Shown here: in pieces, positions 34,363 through 47,067 of the stretch | How positions within the stretch are numbered: position 1 is the stretch's first letter | Layout of the letters: every line of letters begins with the position of its first letter | Assembly: GCA_020081605.1 (NCBI GenBank) | Contig: JAHREC010000011.1 | Span: 3,596,001-3,660,000, forward strand | Direction: 5' to 3' | DNA: 64,000 nucleotides | Source of the DNA: Albifimbria verrucaria | Taxonomy: Eukaryota; Ascomycota; Sordariomycetes; Hypocreales; Stachybotryaceae | Position numbers and translations under genes: made by a program | Notes under the pieces: model-generated | The model's input: only the letters and a program-made list of their open reading frames with translations | The model's database searches: none | What the model was told of the DNA's origin: nothing

Positions 34363-35821
34363 ATGCCCGCCCGCAAGCGCTTCTCCCGCCGAGGCCGCCG
34401 ACCCCCGCGGCGCTCCCGGCGCATCTCCAGCACTCCTAAGACTAGCAAATATTTCGAGGACTCCGAGAACGAAAGCGACAACAGTCTACCGCCCAAGAAG
34501 CGGCGTGTGTCGAAGAAGGCGGCTGCCGCAGATGATGATGACTCGGACCAGTACAAAGATGAACCGGTCGAAGACGACGATGTAGCACCGCAAAATGCGC
34601 AGACTGAAGACGACGACGAAGAGGAGGATGAGGAAGAAGAAGAGGATGCGCCACGGAGGGTCAAAATCATACCGCTCGAGAAGCTCAGGGACGATGGAGG
34701 CGTCGAGTACGAGGATCACAAGGTGCATAGGAATACGCTTCTATTCCTGAAAGATCTCAAGGCAAACAACAACAGGCCTTGGCTCAAGTGTGCGCCTCCC
34801 CTGCCGCAGCGCGTATACTTTTAAATGGATGACATCTTGCTGACCTGCTGTTAGCACACGATGGCGAGTACAGAAGGGCACTGAAGGACTGGGACTCGTT
34901 CGTCGTCAACACTACCCAGACCATCACCGAGGTGGACGAGACCATTCCCGAACTCCCCACCAAGGATGTCATTTTCCGTATACACAGGGACATCCGCTTC
35001 AGCAAAGACCCTACACCATACAAGGTACCCCAACTTCTCACGCTCCTTGATTGACATTCCACTCATAGCCCTGGACAGCCTCACTTCTCCGCAGCATGGT
35101 CCCGCACCGGCCGCAAAGGCCCCTACGCCTGCTACTACATCCACTGCGAGCCAGGCGGCTCCTCCTTCATTGGTGGCGGCCTGTGGTGCCCTGAGAAAGG
35201 GCACGTCGACAAGCTCCGCCGCAGCATCGATCGGCACCCGGCCCGCTGGCGCCGTGCCCTCGATGATCCGTTGCTCAAGGCCGCCTTCTTCCCGAAGCTC
35301 AAGCGCGGATCTGGGCCTGAGGCCGCGATCAGCGCCTTTGTTGAGAATAACAAGCACCATGCGCTGAAGAAACGGCCAATGGTACGTCTTCCCTCTATGC
35401 CATAACCATTCCGAAGTGGTCCCTACAAGAGGAACACTTTCCAAGCTGTTTCTACGTTGAGCCGTGCTAAATCCTCCCCAGGACTACGAAGCCACACACC
35501 GAGACATCGCCCTTCTCAGACTAAAGAGCTACACCATAGGCACCAAGATCGACGATGATATGCTCTGTGCCGACGATGCGCAGGAGAAGATCACTGCCAC
35601 GATGCGGGCTCTGTCTGGTTTTGTGCGTATACGTTGTTAATAACATCGTATTGTCGCTAACTTTGTGATAGGTGACATTCTTGAATAGCATTGTGATGCC
35701 GGATGGCAATGACGACAGCGATGATGACGATGATGAAGAAGACGGCGAAGAAGACCCGCGGAAGGTAGCGAAGACGGTGCGGCTGGTGAGGATGGGAAGA
35801 CGACGAAGAAGACGGAGATGA
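34363..35821 (+). CDS. DUF2461 family protein
   Basis: Five exons (34363-34789, 34855-35024, 35079-35381, 35482-35622, 35672-35821) give 396 residues with all junctions in frame. The N-terminus is strongly basic (MPARKRFSRRGRRPPRRSRR) and then acidic, suggesting a nuclear protein. The conserved domain runs from NNNRPWLKSHDGEYRRALKD through KDVIFRIHRDIRFSKDPTPYK, HFSAAWSRTGRKGPYACYY and EPGGSSFIGGGLWCPE, which is the DUF2461 (TIGR02453) signature. The biochemical role of this family is unknown. The C-terminus is a second acidic stretch followed by a basic tail (MGRRRRRR). That tail could be a frame artefact, since one extra base at 35763-35765 would replace it with a more acidic end. It is convergent with the nuclease gene downstream. 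Confidence 0.85.
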
Positions 35822-36197
35822 TGAGTAGGCGATTAAATGTTGACGCTATGAATGGGGCCTGCCTTCGCGTCAATCTAAGGTGTATATGTAAGATGTAGGG
35901 AAAGCGTGTCTTTTAGGATGCTCTAGCAATTTGGAAAAGCGCCGGAAGTATTTCACGAGCATTGTTTACAGCAATCATGCATAACGGAATCAAATGGCTT
36001 CACGTTTCCAAAGTGATATCTTAAAGTGCCTATTCCTAGGTCTCGTACATATAGTACCCTATTCTATACCGCCCGATGCCCGATAATATGCTGGTTCTCC
36101 TCATCATGCGTTATGGTACATTACAAAGTGAGAAAATCCTTTTCTAATACATGGGACTATTCATTCACTACTTCTGTCCGTTCCAACCGCCAAATCG
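35822..36197. other. Convergent intergenic region
   Basis: These 376 bp lie between the stop codons of two convergent genes and should hold both 3' untranslated regions. No further element is recognised. Confidence 0.45.
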
Positions 36198-38199
36198 CTA
36201 AGCGCAGCCGCACATGTTGAAGCGAGCGACACTGGGGTCGTGATCGCTGACCTGGTCGTCAAAGTTCTGCCAGGTGTTAAGGTGCAGGTGCTCGTAGAGG
36301 GCGCCACGGCTAAGGCTGGGGCTGATGAAGACATGGTCGAGGGACTGGCAGTTCATGTCGAACAGGTAGGTGTAGCGCTCAGCGGGGTCAAGGTCGACAG
36401 CCTCCTCGAGGTCGATGAGGCCGGACTTGCTCAGGAAGGTCTGCATGGGCTGGACCTGGGTGAACTCGTTGAAGTCACCAGCGGCAACAATGCGGGCCTT
36501 GGGGTCAAGCTCCATGATTTGCGCAATGAAGTCCTAGACATAGAAAGTTAGTTGTTAACTTTGTCAAATGAACTCTGAGGGATTACTCACAGCAGTGACC
36601 TCAGCCTGTGACTGGCGAGCGGCAAGGGCACCGTTCAGAGGGGGCGAGCATCGCCGTGGATGGGAGAAGAGCCACCCTTGCTGGAGAAGTGGACGTTGAC
36701 AGTGAAGAAGGTCTTGCCAGTGCCGCGGACGGTCTTCCACTGAGCAATGACGGGCTTTCGGCTGTTGGCAAAGGCGGTATCTGTAGGCGCAATACGGCCG
36801 GGGTTGTACTTGAGGACAGGGCCGTCCTCGGACTCGAGAACCTCATTGACGTCGTTGCCACCACCAAGGTTAGGCTTGTACAGCTCAACAACATCAGGTC
36901 GGTAAAGGTAGGCGACGCGAATGTTTCCACCAGGCTGGCCACCATCCAAGTTGTCAATGGGAATGACTTCAGCAAACTCATAAGCAATGCCCGACTTGGC
37001 CTCGATGCCAGAAGTCAGAGTATGCAGAGTAACGTTACCAGAAACGGTACCGTCGTTGGCAGCACCGGAGTTGTCCTGAACCTCCTGAAGCATAATGACA
37101 TCAGGGGTCTTCAGCTTGTTGACAATCTGCTCGATGATCAAAGGCATATGAGCGGACTGAGGGTTCAAGTTCTCGGCATTGTAGACTCCGACAGTGATAC
37201 CCTTGCAGTTACCCTTGCTCTCAAAGGAAACGCCCGCGAACTCAGTAGTGGCGTTCTTGATGGGCGCAATGCTGGTGGTGGGCAGCACACGGTAAAAGCC
37301 AAAAGCGTTGGTGACGACACCGGTGACATCGCCAATGTAGTCGCCCATGCGAGTATCGCCGGGGTTCTTGGTGCCATCAAGAGGAGTGCCGATCACAATA
37401 GTCTCGGGGTTGGCGTCTGCAGAGAAATGGTCAGAAGCGGTACATCAACTACCAGAGCTTTCTACAACTTACCACCCTCAAGCATGGTGACACCGCCGTG
37501 AGCGTTGATGCCGGTGACGGGCCAGTCACCACGGACCCAAACGTCGCCAAACTGGTTGGGACGGCTGACCTGGTAAACATCCTTCAAGGTGACGAGCTCA
37601 CCAACGAGCGACTCCCAGAAATCGAGACCGTACTTGGTAGGGTCCAGGATAGGGTTGTCCTTGGAAAGAGAGCCGACGCCGTTAGGGACGCCGAAGACGC
37701 CACCCTTGTCGAGGCTGGAGAACTCCTCAGTGGGAGGAGCCGAGGTGTCAACGCCAACAACGAGAGGCTTGACCTCATTGCCAGACGAGACAACGACAAC
37801 ATTCTTGGGAGTGTCGAGCTCGGTCAGGTAAGGATAGTTATCGGCGCTCCTTGTGGATGGTCAGTACGTGAAACGTCTACGGGCCCACACCCAAGCCTGT
37901 GGCTTATGCATACCTGTACTCAACGACACGGCCGTCGAGGGTGATAATGTCTCCAACCTTGACCTGGTTGACGATGTTGCGATTGAAGACATAGAGACCC
38001 TCAGAGGTGGCGGGATCCTCGTCGGGAGTGGTAGAACGCAGGTAGACACCCTGGCTGCCCTTGGCAGTAACCAGGCCCTTGACGTCGGTGACGTTCTTGT
38101 CCTTGAAGGGCGAGATGAACTTGTTACCGTTGATCTCGGCGATGGTCAAGGCAGCCGCTGAGGAAGCGGCGGCGACCAAGGAGCGAGGACCTTGAACAT
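36198..38199 (-). CDS. Secreted endonuclease/exonuclease/phosphatase-family nuclease (ExeM/NucH-like)
   Basis: Four exons (37914-38199, 37473-37849, 36591-37416, 36198-36533) give about 608 residues. Starting at the Met at 38199 and adding one base near 38178-38181 yields a signal-peptide-like leader (MFKVLAPLVAAASSAAAL), so secretion is likely. Next comes an OB-fold-like region (GSQGVYL, KVGDIITLDGRVVEYR). The EEP nuclease core then shows VGVYNAENLNPQS, PDVIMLQEVQDNSG (metal-binding Glu), VHFSSKGGSSPIHGD, AAGDFNEF and SLDHVFIS...SDHDPSVARF, the catalytic Asp-Asn and terminal His motifs. One C is missing in the run at 36640-36644. Homologues degrade extracellular nucleic acid; a role in phosphate scavenging is inference. 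The gene is complete after correction. Confidence 0.88.
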
Positions 38200-39675
38200 T
38201 GTGAATGGCGATGCCTTGGGCGAGGTCAAGGGCAAGGGCAAGGTCGGAGTGGTGCTGGATGAAGGGCTCCTGGGGCGGAACATCTCCCAGGCATGCTGGG
38301 AGCCGGGAGGCTCGAACATTGATATAGGGCAGCCATTGTCAAGCCCAGCTGCCCTTTTCGGGAAGGGTGGGAATTGTTGAGCGGACAAAGTTCCCCTTTG
38401 GTGGCTGTCGTCGGTCACTGTGCAGGTCTTGGGAGATAGCTCAGATAGGGAGGTAAGGGTAAGGGCAATCTCCAATTCATCGCGGGCCCCATGCTAGGTC
38501 GCCCAATTGGAGTCGTCGGTCCCTGGCAGATTTACCGATCGGCGACCCCGGACTGCGGCCTTGACCAGTAAGCAGACGGGGTGAAGGAGTTCAGCAGAGC
38601 TGGACAGAGGCTCACATGTCCCTTGGAATTGGCCTCTCGCGATTGGCCTGAGCTGCTGCACGTGTATCTGCCTTCCCGTGCGGGTGGTTCTCCAGAGGCG
38701 GTAGGGTGGGCTATGATTCGCCCTGTCCGGAATTGAAGGGTAGACTGAGTGGGTGTCGATTTATTATTGGGATGACCCGACCAGGGTCTTATTTTTCCCA
38801 TGGTGGTTGCTCACGATGGACAGCCAGTGGGCGACCAGCCGAGGCGTTGCCCAGGTCCAGGTCTCGGCTCTAGGCTGATAGCGGGCAGCCAGGACCAGAT
38901 GAGTGGACAACCGGGCAGCCCGTCCTTGCCTGATGAGGTCGTTCGGTGAGAGTAATCGCCGAATTGTGGGGTTTTGGTTGGGCGTATCCCGTCAGCGTCT
39001 TACTGGGCGCCGGTGGTGGCTTTTGAACAGGAACAGATTGAGTGGTGATGCCTTTGGAGGTTGCACGTCAAGAATGAACAAACGGTGAGGCTTGGTGGAA
39101 GAAGTGCCCTGGCTAAGGATGGGAGGCACTATACTATAATCTTATCAATATGCATGTCCAGATAGCAGGCGCGACCTCCACTAGGAAACGGTGCTGCTGC
39201 CCTTTTAGGCCTTCGCTCCAGCGCGGCCCCTCTAAAGCATTCATTTTCCTTTATCTGAGCCAGCAGCCTACCTATGCAGTAGTAAATCAACACAAGCCAA
39301 GTCTATCTCGTGCCATGCTAAGAACAGACCCCTACGCCGAGACCGGCCAGCCCATCTTCCTGTTTGCCCCTTCCGTCTTGGCCATCTCAAAGCCCTCCCG
39401 CTTGACCTGACGGATCGCTTGGCGCTGCCCCGCGGTGAACTCCGGATGGGAGGGGGCTGAGTTATCACCATCTTGGCCTGGCCAACAGCCACCACCTCAC
39501 GGACCTGGTTTCTCAACCACGTGTTTGTCTCTACTGAGTTGTATCCAATTCACATCTTAATCATCAGAGTCATTGGAATAATCATATTCGATCATGCTAT
39601 GTGCGACGCTAACAAAGAGCCAAGGGATTTCATCACCTGCGCCAACATGGGCCAGACAGGGCAATCATCATGGCA
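38200..39675. other. Intergenic region, 1.5 kb
   Basis: This holds the nuclease promoter and the 3' flank of the oxidoreductase. No supported coding frame was found. The long minus-strand frame at 38146-38475 only extends the nuclease leader upstream in another frame. Confidence 0.5.
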
Positions 39676-41541
39676 CTAATATGCGAAACTCTCTGCCACA
39701 ATGTTCTCTCCCTCCAACCACTCGTTCATCTTTTTCAGAAGCGCCGGACCCATACACAGATAAAACTTGTTGTCCTTCCTCCTCATATTTTCCAGATCGT
39801 CTCCTCTTATCCGTCTTGCTTCGACATGGGCACCTTCGCCGCGCACTGTTTCCAATGCCTCTACTGCCGTTTTCGAGCTGGCATCTCCTGAGACGAATAG
39901 CGTCGTCACCTTAGCCAGGCCCTTGATCCGATTGAAGGAGTCTACAGCAAGAGGCAGATCTTCTGCACGCACGCTCCATAACACGCGGAGACGTGGGCTG
40001 TCGCTGTCGCCACCGATTGCTAGCACGGCTCCTGCTTGTGCAAGCAATGGTGTAATTCCAACGCCTCCGGCTATGAATACCGCTGGAGACGGTGCTGTTG
40101 GTATCCTGAATGATTCCTCGCCACCAAAACCAAGGACAGGGAGTTCTAGGGGCGCTGCCAGATTACGCCTCCACAGCATGTTCGTTGCAGGGCCGTGCTT
40201 CTTTGCCGTGATTTCGATCTCCGACCCCGTTGCATCTGGTGGGCTCGATATCGTAAACGTCCGGATGTAGTCATCGTTAATGCTCTGCGGATCATCGTCT
40301 CGCATATGAGAGTAGCCAGCGTCCAACTCAGAGCTAAAGTCCAACGTAATGTACTGCCCTGCCTGCCACGCAGGAACAGGTCCTCGAGGGATGTCAGCTT
40401 GAATGTAAAGCGGCTGATAGAAGGTGTGATCGCTTGGCGCCCCGTCAAAGTAGCTTCAATATTCCGCGACCCAGCCCCATCCGCTCCCGTATGAGCGTCT
40501 TGCTCTGTCAAAAGATGTCGTACTGGCGGTGTGTAAGGCGAATCTTCTTGGAAGGACCCTCGGAAGGGTAGACTGTTTTTGACGAAACGCGCAGCTGTGA
40601 CTTCAATCTTCACGGCCAACTTTGTGCGTGCCAAGATAGACGATGCCTCCTCGCCTACCAGAATCGAGGCCGATCCTGTCAGGTACAAAACGTCTGATGT
40701 CTCATAATCTGGTATGACAATCCCTATTCGCGAGTTGACTTTGAGGTTTCCCAAGCTTTGATAAAGTCTGTTTCCCGAGACTGTAGGCTTAAGTTAGCGA
40801 TGTCCCTGTCACAAGAGCGGTATTGAACGACTCACATTCTGGATAAACCAATTCAACCCCATCACTTTTGTTCTTGATCACCCTCACGAAGCCCCGTGCT
40901 CCTCCTCTGATGTTCGTGTCCATGCTTATGCCATTGGTACTAGACAAGAAGAACATATCCGCTCGTTGTATCAGCTTCAACGCCTCTGTCGGAAGGGGCA
41001 AGCTGTCGGATATCAGCTCAGGATTAACGGGGTGAGGAACAATATCCTTTTGTTGATATACTTGGGGCAGTTCCCAAGCTCTCTTTCACATGCATGGCCA
41101 CTTGGACAGCGCCTGTCCCTGTCTTCGCACCGGCAACCATGCTTCCTATGAGCTTGACTCGGTCCCTCGTCTCCAAATCTATGGATAGGGCCGACATCAT
41201 CTTGCCTTGCCCACCGTTTGGCTGTACAACGTCACTGCTTTCACGATCTGCGCCCTCCCAGAAGGCCTCCAAGACAGGGTCATATTGGGTGTCTGCAGCG
41301 CTATTAAGGCCGAGCACGTCTTGCGAAACAGCCCCAGCGAAGCCTCGTTCACCGCCCCAGACTGTCGTCCACGGCCTGCCCTGGTCGTCCAAAGTGCCTA
41401 GAGCCACGAGTGACGATTCCATCACTCTCCACACATATGATGTGGGAAGCCCAGACGTAGTAGGGTTATGGCGTTGAGGGACCTTGAGAATCTCATGCAT
41501 CGTAACCTCCCCTCGTGGAACTCGGATATGCGGGACGGCAT
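39676..41541 (-). CDS. Flavin oxidoreductase fusion: PNPOx-like split-barrel plus ferredoxin-reductase-like module
   Basis: Two exons (40836-41541 and 39676-40780) give 604 residues once four bases are restored, at 41509-41512, 41073-41075, 41048-41051 and 40373-40374. The start at 41541 (MPSRISEFHEGEVTMHE) is chosen because only it gives the usual N-terminus; the Met at 41500 is internal. The N-terminal half is a pyridoxamine-phosphate-oxidase-like flavin domain: SSLVALGTLDDQGRPWTTVW, ESLGNCPKYI, FFLSSTN and GFVRV, then LGNLKVNSRIGIV. The C-terminal half is an FNR-like module: WQAGQYITLDFS (FAD), RTFTISSPP, and FIAGGVGITPLLAQ with FYLCMGPALLKKMNEWL (nucleotide). No 2Fe-2S cysteine cluster is seen. 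Such fusions are predicted to pass electrons from NAD(P)H to an unknown acceptor. Confidence 0.85.
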
Positions 41542-42320
41542 GTTGAAGAAGTTTGTCCTGAAGTCAGGTAGAGGTGGTTGCTCAGGAATGAGGACGTGGG
41601 CGAATAAGAAGGACGTCCAATTTAATCTCATGGGATGCTCTACAAAATCACGCCGTGGTTCCCATTACTTATATTCTCAGAGCGTCAACGTGGTCGTTTT
41701 GGCAAGTCGGGAGATGATAGGTCTGATATCACGAAAAGTATGCACAGGTGGCATACAAGGAACCCCTCCTGTTCTCAAGTCCCAAAGTCAATAGCCATTA
41801 AAAATCAAGCTGCCTTAGCAATTGACAAATGAATCCAAATCAAGGGCGCAGCAGTACATAGTATTACACAGGCGGGCGAATAGCGTGTCCCACTAACGGC
41901 TGGCGTGCGGAGAGCCTCCCCAATGACGTTGGCCTGAGGTTAAGCGTCCACATGGTGGATTCAGCGAATTTCCTATTCGAGCTGGCGGATGAGGAATCTC
42001 GATTATAGTCTCCAAATGCGTTATGCTCGGCGAGATTCAGCGACTTTGCAGTCTGACAAGGCATTTGAACATCATGCTTCACGATTATGCATACATGCAA
42101 TTCCTGTCACTTCGATGCAACCTTGTCATGTATCAGGGATAGCAACGCTAATTAATTGTCCAATACTATCTGATTGCTCATAGACACCAGTGCCTGTGCT
42201 ACTTAAGCAAACACTTATAACCTTCCAGCTCTCCTGGCTGGTATATCCTGCTTTTCGTAACGTCATTACTAAGATATATCATACAGATCACACGCCGCAA
42301 CGGCCCAACTATATTTATAG
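41542..42320. other. Intergenic region, about 0.8 kb
   Basis: This contains the oxidoreductase promoter and the KCH gene's 3' flank. It is rather AT-rich from 42100 on. No coding frame is supported. Confidence 0.5.
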
Positions 42321-44107
42321 CTAGTACATGCGGTTTCGTTGTCCCTCCACGTCATAGTCGTAGAATGAGCCTTGTTGACTCTGTGAAGGAGCGTGCGATG
42401 ATGGGGCAGGTCGGTCAAAATAGTCAGAAGGAGCGGTCAGATTCCGCTGAGGGGGTATTGAGGCCCGCGAGGGTATGGGAGCGGTTGCGCTTCTGGAAGG
42501 TGGGTATTGTTGGCGGTTCATCCCACTCGGCTGAGGAGGCTCATAGGCGCTTTCCCACGATGACTCGGCGTAAGGGCCCGAGCCTGAATGTGCGCCGGGA
42601 TTGTACGCATTGTACTGTCTCGTTGGGGCTTTCGAGCTTGAGTAGCTGTCCTGAGCCACATGTCTGTTATAGTTGTCCATAGGTCGCGAAGCTGTTGACA
42701 TTCCACGACCCAGGTTCGTAGCATTGAGACTTTCGGTAAAAGATGATTGAGCATAGTCAGAGCCGGCTACTGGGCCTCTTGTGCCCGGCCTAGAGGCCAT
42801 AGTCCTCTGCGAATTAGACGTTCCTGGTCTAGGAGGGAAAATGCTCGGGTCGATGCCGGGAAGGCGAGGAGCAGGAGATGCAGCCCTTCCGTAGCCCATG
42901 TCAGCAGCAGCAGCCGTCAATGGAGCCCTTGATGAGTACGTCGTATCGGATGCCATAGTAGCTGTCCGGGAGGGCATCGGTCTCTTTTGATCCAGGGGTC
43001 CAAGTTCGAAAGACGCAGGGGCTCCCGTTGGGCTGTAAACTGGCAAGGTTGACATGGTATCGTTGCGGTTCAGCATAGGCATGGTAGGAAGATTGTCCCC
43101 TTGATCGGCTCTACGTTGGGTAGAGTCGGTAGCGTTGCCGCTCTTTGCAGTCCAAATTCTGTAGCGTTTTTCATTTCCGCTTTCTGTTGGCCCTTTGCCA
43201 AAGCCTTGTTGACCCTTTCGGTGACAATCTTGAGCAGTGCCTTGTTGACCTTGCGCTCACAGTAACCAGACAGACCGCCGTCGGCGCAGGGAATCCAATG
43301 GAAGAGGAAGCAGACATAGAATAAAACGGCAGCGATGAGGAAGAGCAGGGAAAACGCCCAGATAACCAAGGTGAAAAGCATGCCCGACAAGATGAGGGCC
43401 TGGCGATAATCTTCCTCGGCGAGGAGCTTGATCTTTTGAAAGAATTCGCTGATGGAGCCTTCGACCGACTTGTTGTTGATGTTAAAACTAGCCTCGTAGA
43501 CTGACTTGAGAGCAAGTGCGTTAACAGCCTGACGAGGTCCTGAGCAAATGAGAACGCGGATCCAGCCTAGGTAACTGTCAACAATGATCGAATAGTATCA
43601 TGGCTGATAAGACTTACTTTGAAAGCTGAAATAGGTGAACAATGCGATATACTCAGTGCCTTTCTTGCTCTTGGTCAAGGCAGCAAAGACGAGGAAACGT
43701 TTCCAACCCTGGCCGCGACCGAGGCGCAGTGATTCCCACCTAACAGCCAAGCTATCGAGGTAGCATTCTGCAACATTGCCACGCTTCATGACACGGGACG
43801 CACGAATATACTCGTATACGAGGTTAACGATCGATAGGATGATGCAGACCGAGAAGATCCATTTCAGGATATCGAAGGGAATATCTGGCCGGACTTGGGA
43901 AGACCAGCGGTTGAAGGCGAGAAGATTGACGGCGGTGAAGATATCGACGGCATAGAAAGCAACGGAGAGAAGGAGGAGGAACCAGAGGTAGCCGTAAGCG
44001 AACTGAGTGCCACAGCCGCTGGTTTTGAAGTCATTGAGGTTGATGTAGTCCCACTTCGTATCAGCCAGCTCCTCCGTCTGCTTCTTGCGATGACTGAGAC
44101 AACCCAT
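42321..44107 (-). CDS. Fungal low-affinity K+ transporter, KCH family
   Basis: Exons 43618-44107 and 42321-43566, separated by a GTAAGT...CCTAG intron, give 578 residues after adding one base near 43107-43108. The N-terminus MGCLSHRKKQTEELADTKWDY is characteristic of the fungal KCH family, and the MGC start could be acylated. Membrane segments include AYGYLWFLLLLSVAFYAVD, LKWIFSVCIILSIVNLVYE and GMLFTLVIWAFSLLFLIAAV. The helical pair FVYE/LVYEYIRASRVM and YIALFTYFSFQSWIRVL match the family, known in yeast as Kch1/Prm6, which carries K+ at the plasma membrane during pheromone or ER-stress calcium signalling. The last 250 residues are a cytosolic low-complexity Ser/Pro/Thr/Gln tail ending in YDYDVEGQRNRMY, possibly phosphorylated. 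The gene name is left blank because the paralogue is not determined. Confidence 0.85.
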
Positions 44108-47067
44108 TGTGTCTTGAAGAAATCGAAATATCCAGAAGTATCACCAAAAAGAAATCCAAGGAGCGAAGAGAAGAAATGTCGAGGGGTATCAGGTTAAACG
44201 AGCGCGAGTTTGTGCGGACCTGCCGTCAGTGCCAGTCGATTCCTCGCCTGCGAAGGAACGATGCTGAACACTCGGTTTCGAATCAAAGGGCTAGAGCTGG
44301 GGAAGGCTCATATATGATGCTGGAGCGAGCGGGAGAAACGTGCCGATGGTGGCAAAACAGACGCCGGGGTGTTGACAGGCCTGCGTCAACAGAGGAAGAT
44401 GCACAGATCACGGGGTTGAAAGGCTGCTAGTGCTGCAGAAGCATGTCGCCGACCCAGCCAAGGGGACCACTTGTTGACGTCTTGGAACCGGAGAGGCGAA
44501 GGGAGACGCCGAGAGAGTGATCAACTACAAGGTCGAGGATTCGGCCGAGACGATGAAGGCGAACGTCCTTGTAGGAAGAAGGGGCTGCAGAGGTGGGCGA
44601 TGGAGCAGTGATAAAATGGGCGCTGGTATGATCGACTCTCCGTGTGGCCCTTACAGACAAGGGCTGGAGTATCAGAATAGGCGAAAGCGGAACCCGATGA
44701 GACGGAAGCGGGCGAGGCTAAGAGCGCGGGAGAAAAGAATAGGAAGAAGCAAAAGCGAGTGAGCGACGGTTCCGTACGGACAAGAAGAAGAGTCTGGAAT
44801 GAACGTTGGTGCCGTTGAATGGCGGGAGTCTGGACAAGACAATGGAAAATCAAGGTGGTTGAGTGATTGAGGAGGAGAAACAATGGGAGGGACGGATGCG
44901 ACTCGAGATGACGGGATTGATTGGAATGAGCACCTGAACAGGAAGGAAGGGGAAAGGACAGGGGCCAAGTGCAAGTGAGTGAGTGGGTGGGAGGGAAACA
45001 CTAACTGACTCTTGCTACAGAGTACATTGGACAATACTAGGTACAGTACCTTACCTTGGTCCTGTTCAGCAGGTAATTTAATAGACAAGCTAAGTACTCG
45101 CAGCAGCATGGGCCGTTGCCTCTTAGCCGGCCAGCTTATCTCAAGTGGCTGCAGCGGTCAAACAGCCTTGTGGTCGGTCAATCAGGGGTACCTCAGGAAC
45201 TCCTGCCCATCTGGACCCAAGTCTGCCTCGAGCCGCCCAGGATCAGCGAAATGGGCTAGAAATGGGCCCTCAAGGCCCTGTAACGCGGGGAGGGAGGCCT
45301 GGAGCTACGAGTAGTTGTTGGGAGCCCACGAGGGTACGTACCGCCCATGCCCGCCGCTAGATGCAGGAACCCAGCCATCCCCTTACCGTATGCAGCTTAG
45401 CCTGCGCAGGGCCGTTTGAGGATTCTTCCTGCAGGAACCTCATTGGCCCTCGTAGGAGGACAGGCCTCCCGTCAGGTAGATGGACGATTCGCTATCCTCG
45501 ACTGTTCTGCTCTCTTGCTGCGACCGCAGACGCTGAACCACTTATTGTGAAGCACTTGACGCCCTGCCCACATTACGTGCACCGACGTATTACGTGAATG
45601 TCTTGCCCGCCGAGCTCCTCTGCTGTCCACACGTCGCTCCGTCCCGACCGACAGCCAACCTGACGATGCGACAATGCGACCATGGCGACGTAATTCTCGC
45701 GCTTAAGCATAGCTCTTGGTCGCAAATCGCCCAGCTGCATGCCAAGCGCTTGCCATCAGCGTAATGCATCTCTTCCCTTGACGTTGGCAGTTACAGATCG
45801 TCGCCGTCGCTGCAAAGATCAGCGCCCGCCTGACAGGTCCATCATGAAACCGCATCGTCTTGGCTCTGTAACACCAACTCACATACAGGAAACGATGGGC
45901 TCGCGCCAGCCGAAGTCCGGACTGCCCTTCATGCGTCTTCCCTAAACTGCCCCATATTGAAGTGGCCAAATCCTCGGAAGGCCAAGCGTGTCGCGCCATG
46001 GCCTAATATTCCGACTAACACGTCCAATCTATATGATCTTCGTGTATATATTGCGACCAGTCCCCTCTACTAAGCGCCTCCCCACCCTCTGCGGAGCGCC
46101 CGCCAGACTATGCACGCCAAACAGGAGGCTGCATACAGTACAGAGACACTAACTTGAGAGGAGGAGATATGGGGTCACGGCGTCTAGGTCTGCGGCGAAT
46201 GCAACCTCTCAGTTAAGCGACCACTTGCTTGTGTCTTTGTTATGCGCCGGCGACCAGACGTTCCGGGCGCGCGCCAACAATAGCGAGCACCACCTGTAGT
46301 CATTACAAAGTCCACAATTCCAACACGGTCCTCTTTGTTTTGCTGCACCAAAAATAAAACAGAGATGCCATTACTGTACAGTACCGAGTCCGAGAATCCA
46401 ACCGTGCCGCCCCATGGTACTGTACAATAGGCGAAGGATTTATTGGTAGCACATTATGGATCACACAATTTCGGCCTTCGGACCGCAAATAAGCCCTGCG
46501 AAAAAGTTATCGGCCACCGCAATCCCCCTACTTCATTTGTTTCTTGGCATACCAATTCCCTCGCGGAGTCGTTAATCCTGTCGCATAAATATTTTATACC
46601 ATCGTTGATATTATCGCTAGATGCTTAGAGGCGAACAAGCCAATGTGCTAACCCAGTGTGGTTTTGCCTTGTAGTTCAACTTGAGCCTTCGTTACAGCCA
46701 GTATTGCAGTTATAGCCATGTATGTGCCTCAGTGTACATGTGGAGGCTGGTGTGAGGATCTTTGTTGCTACAGTGCTGAACCAGTGAGGTACATCACATC
46801 TGACAGGATTGCCCTTCATATCATCCACCTAGTCATCCTTCGATTTCATCCTAGGTAGTGCCACCAGTTCAATACGCAGGTGCCGCTGGTATTTTGCGAC
46901 TCGGGCTTGAATATCATATTCTTCCCATACCTAGAGATATACCCAGTTAAAAAATAGTCCATGGGACACCAATCAACATATCTCTTCCATTGTACCTCAC
47001 GACCACCTGAACTAGCCTGTTGAGTTTATATCAGGAGCATCAGTACCAAACATTTACCAGTACGATC
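44108..47067. other. Gene-free stretch, 3.0 kb
   Basis: It includes the KCH promoter with purine-rich tracts (44680-44760, 44870-45000). There are GGTACCTCA near 45187 and two TACTGTACA-type motifs at 46372-46383 and near 46417. No credible protein frame or RNA gene was found. Confidence 0.55.

Noticed and set aside
36608..37501. 297-codon plus-strand frame opposite the nuclease
   Set aside because: The minus strand carries clear nuclease motifs across the same bases; the plus frame has none.
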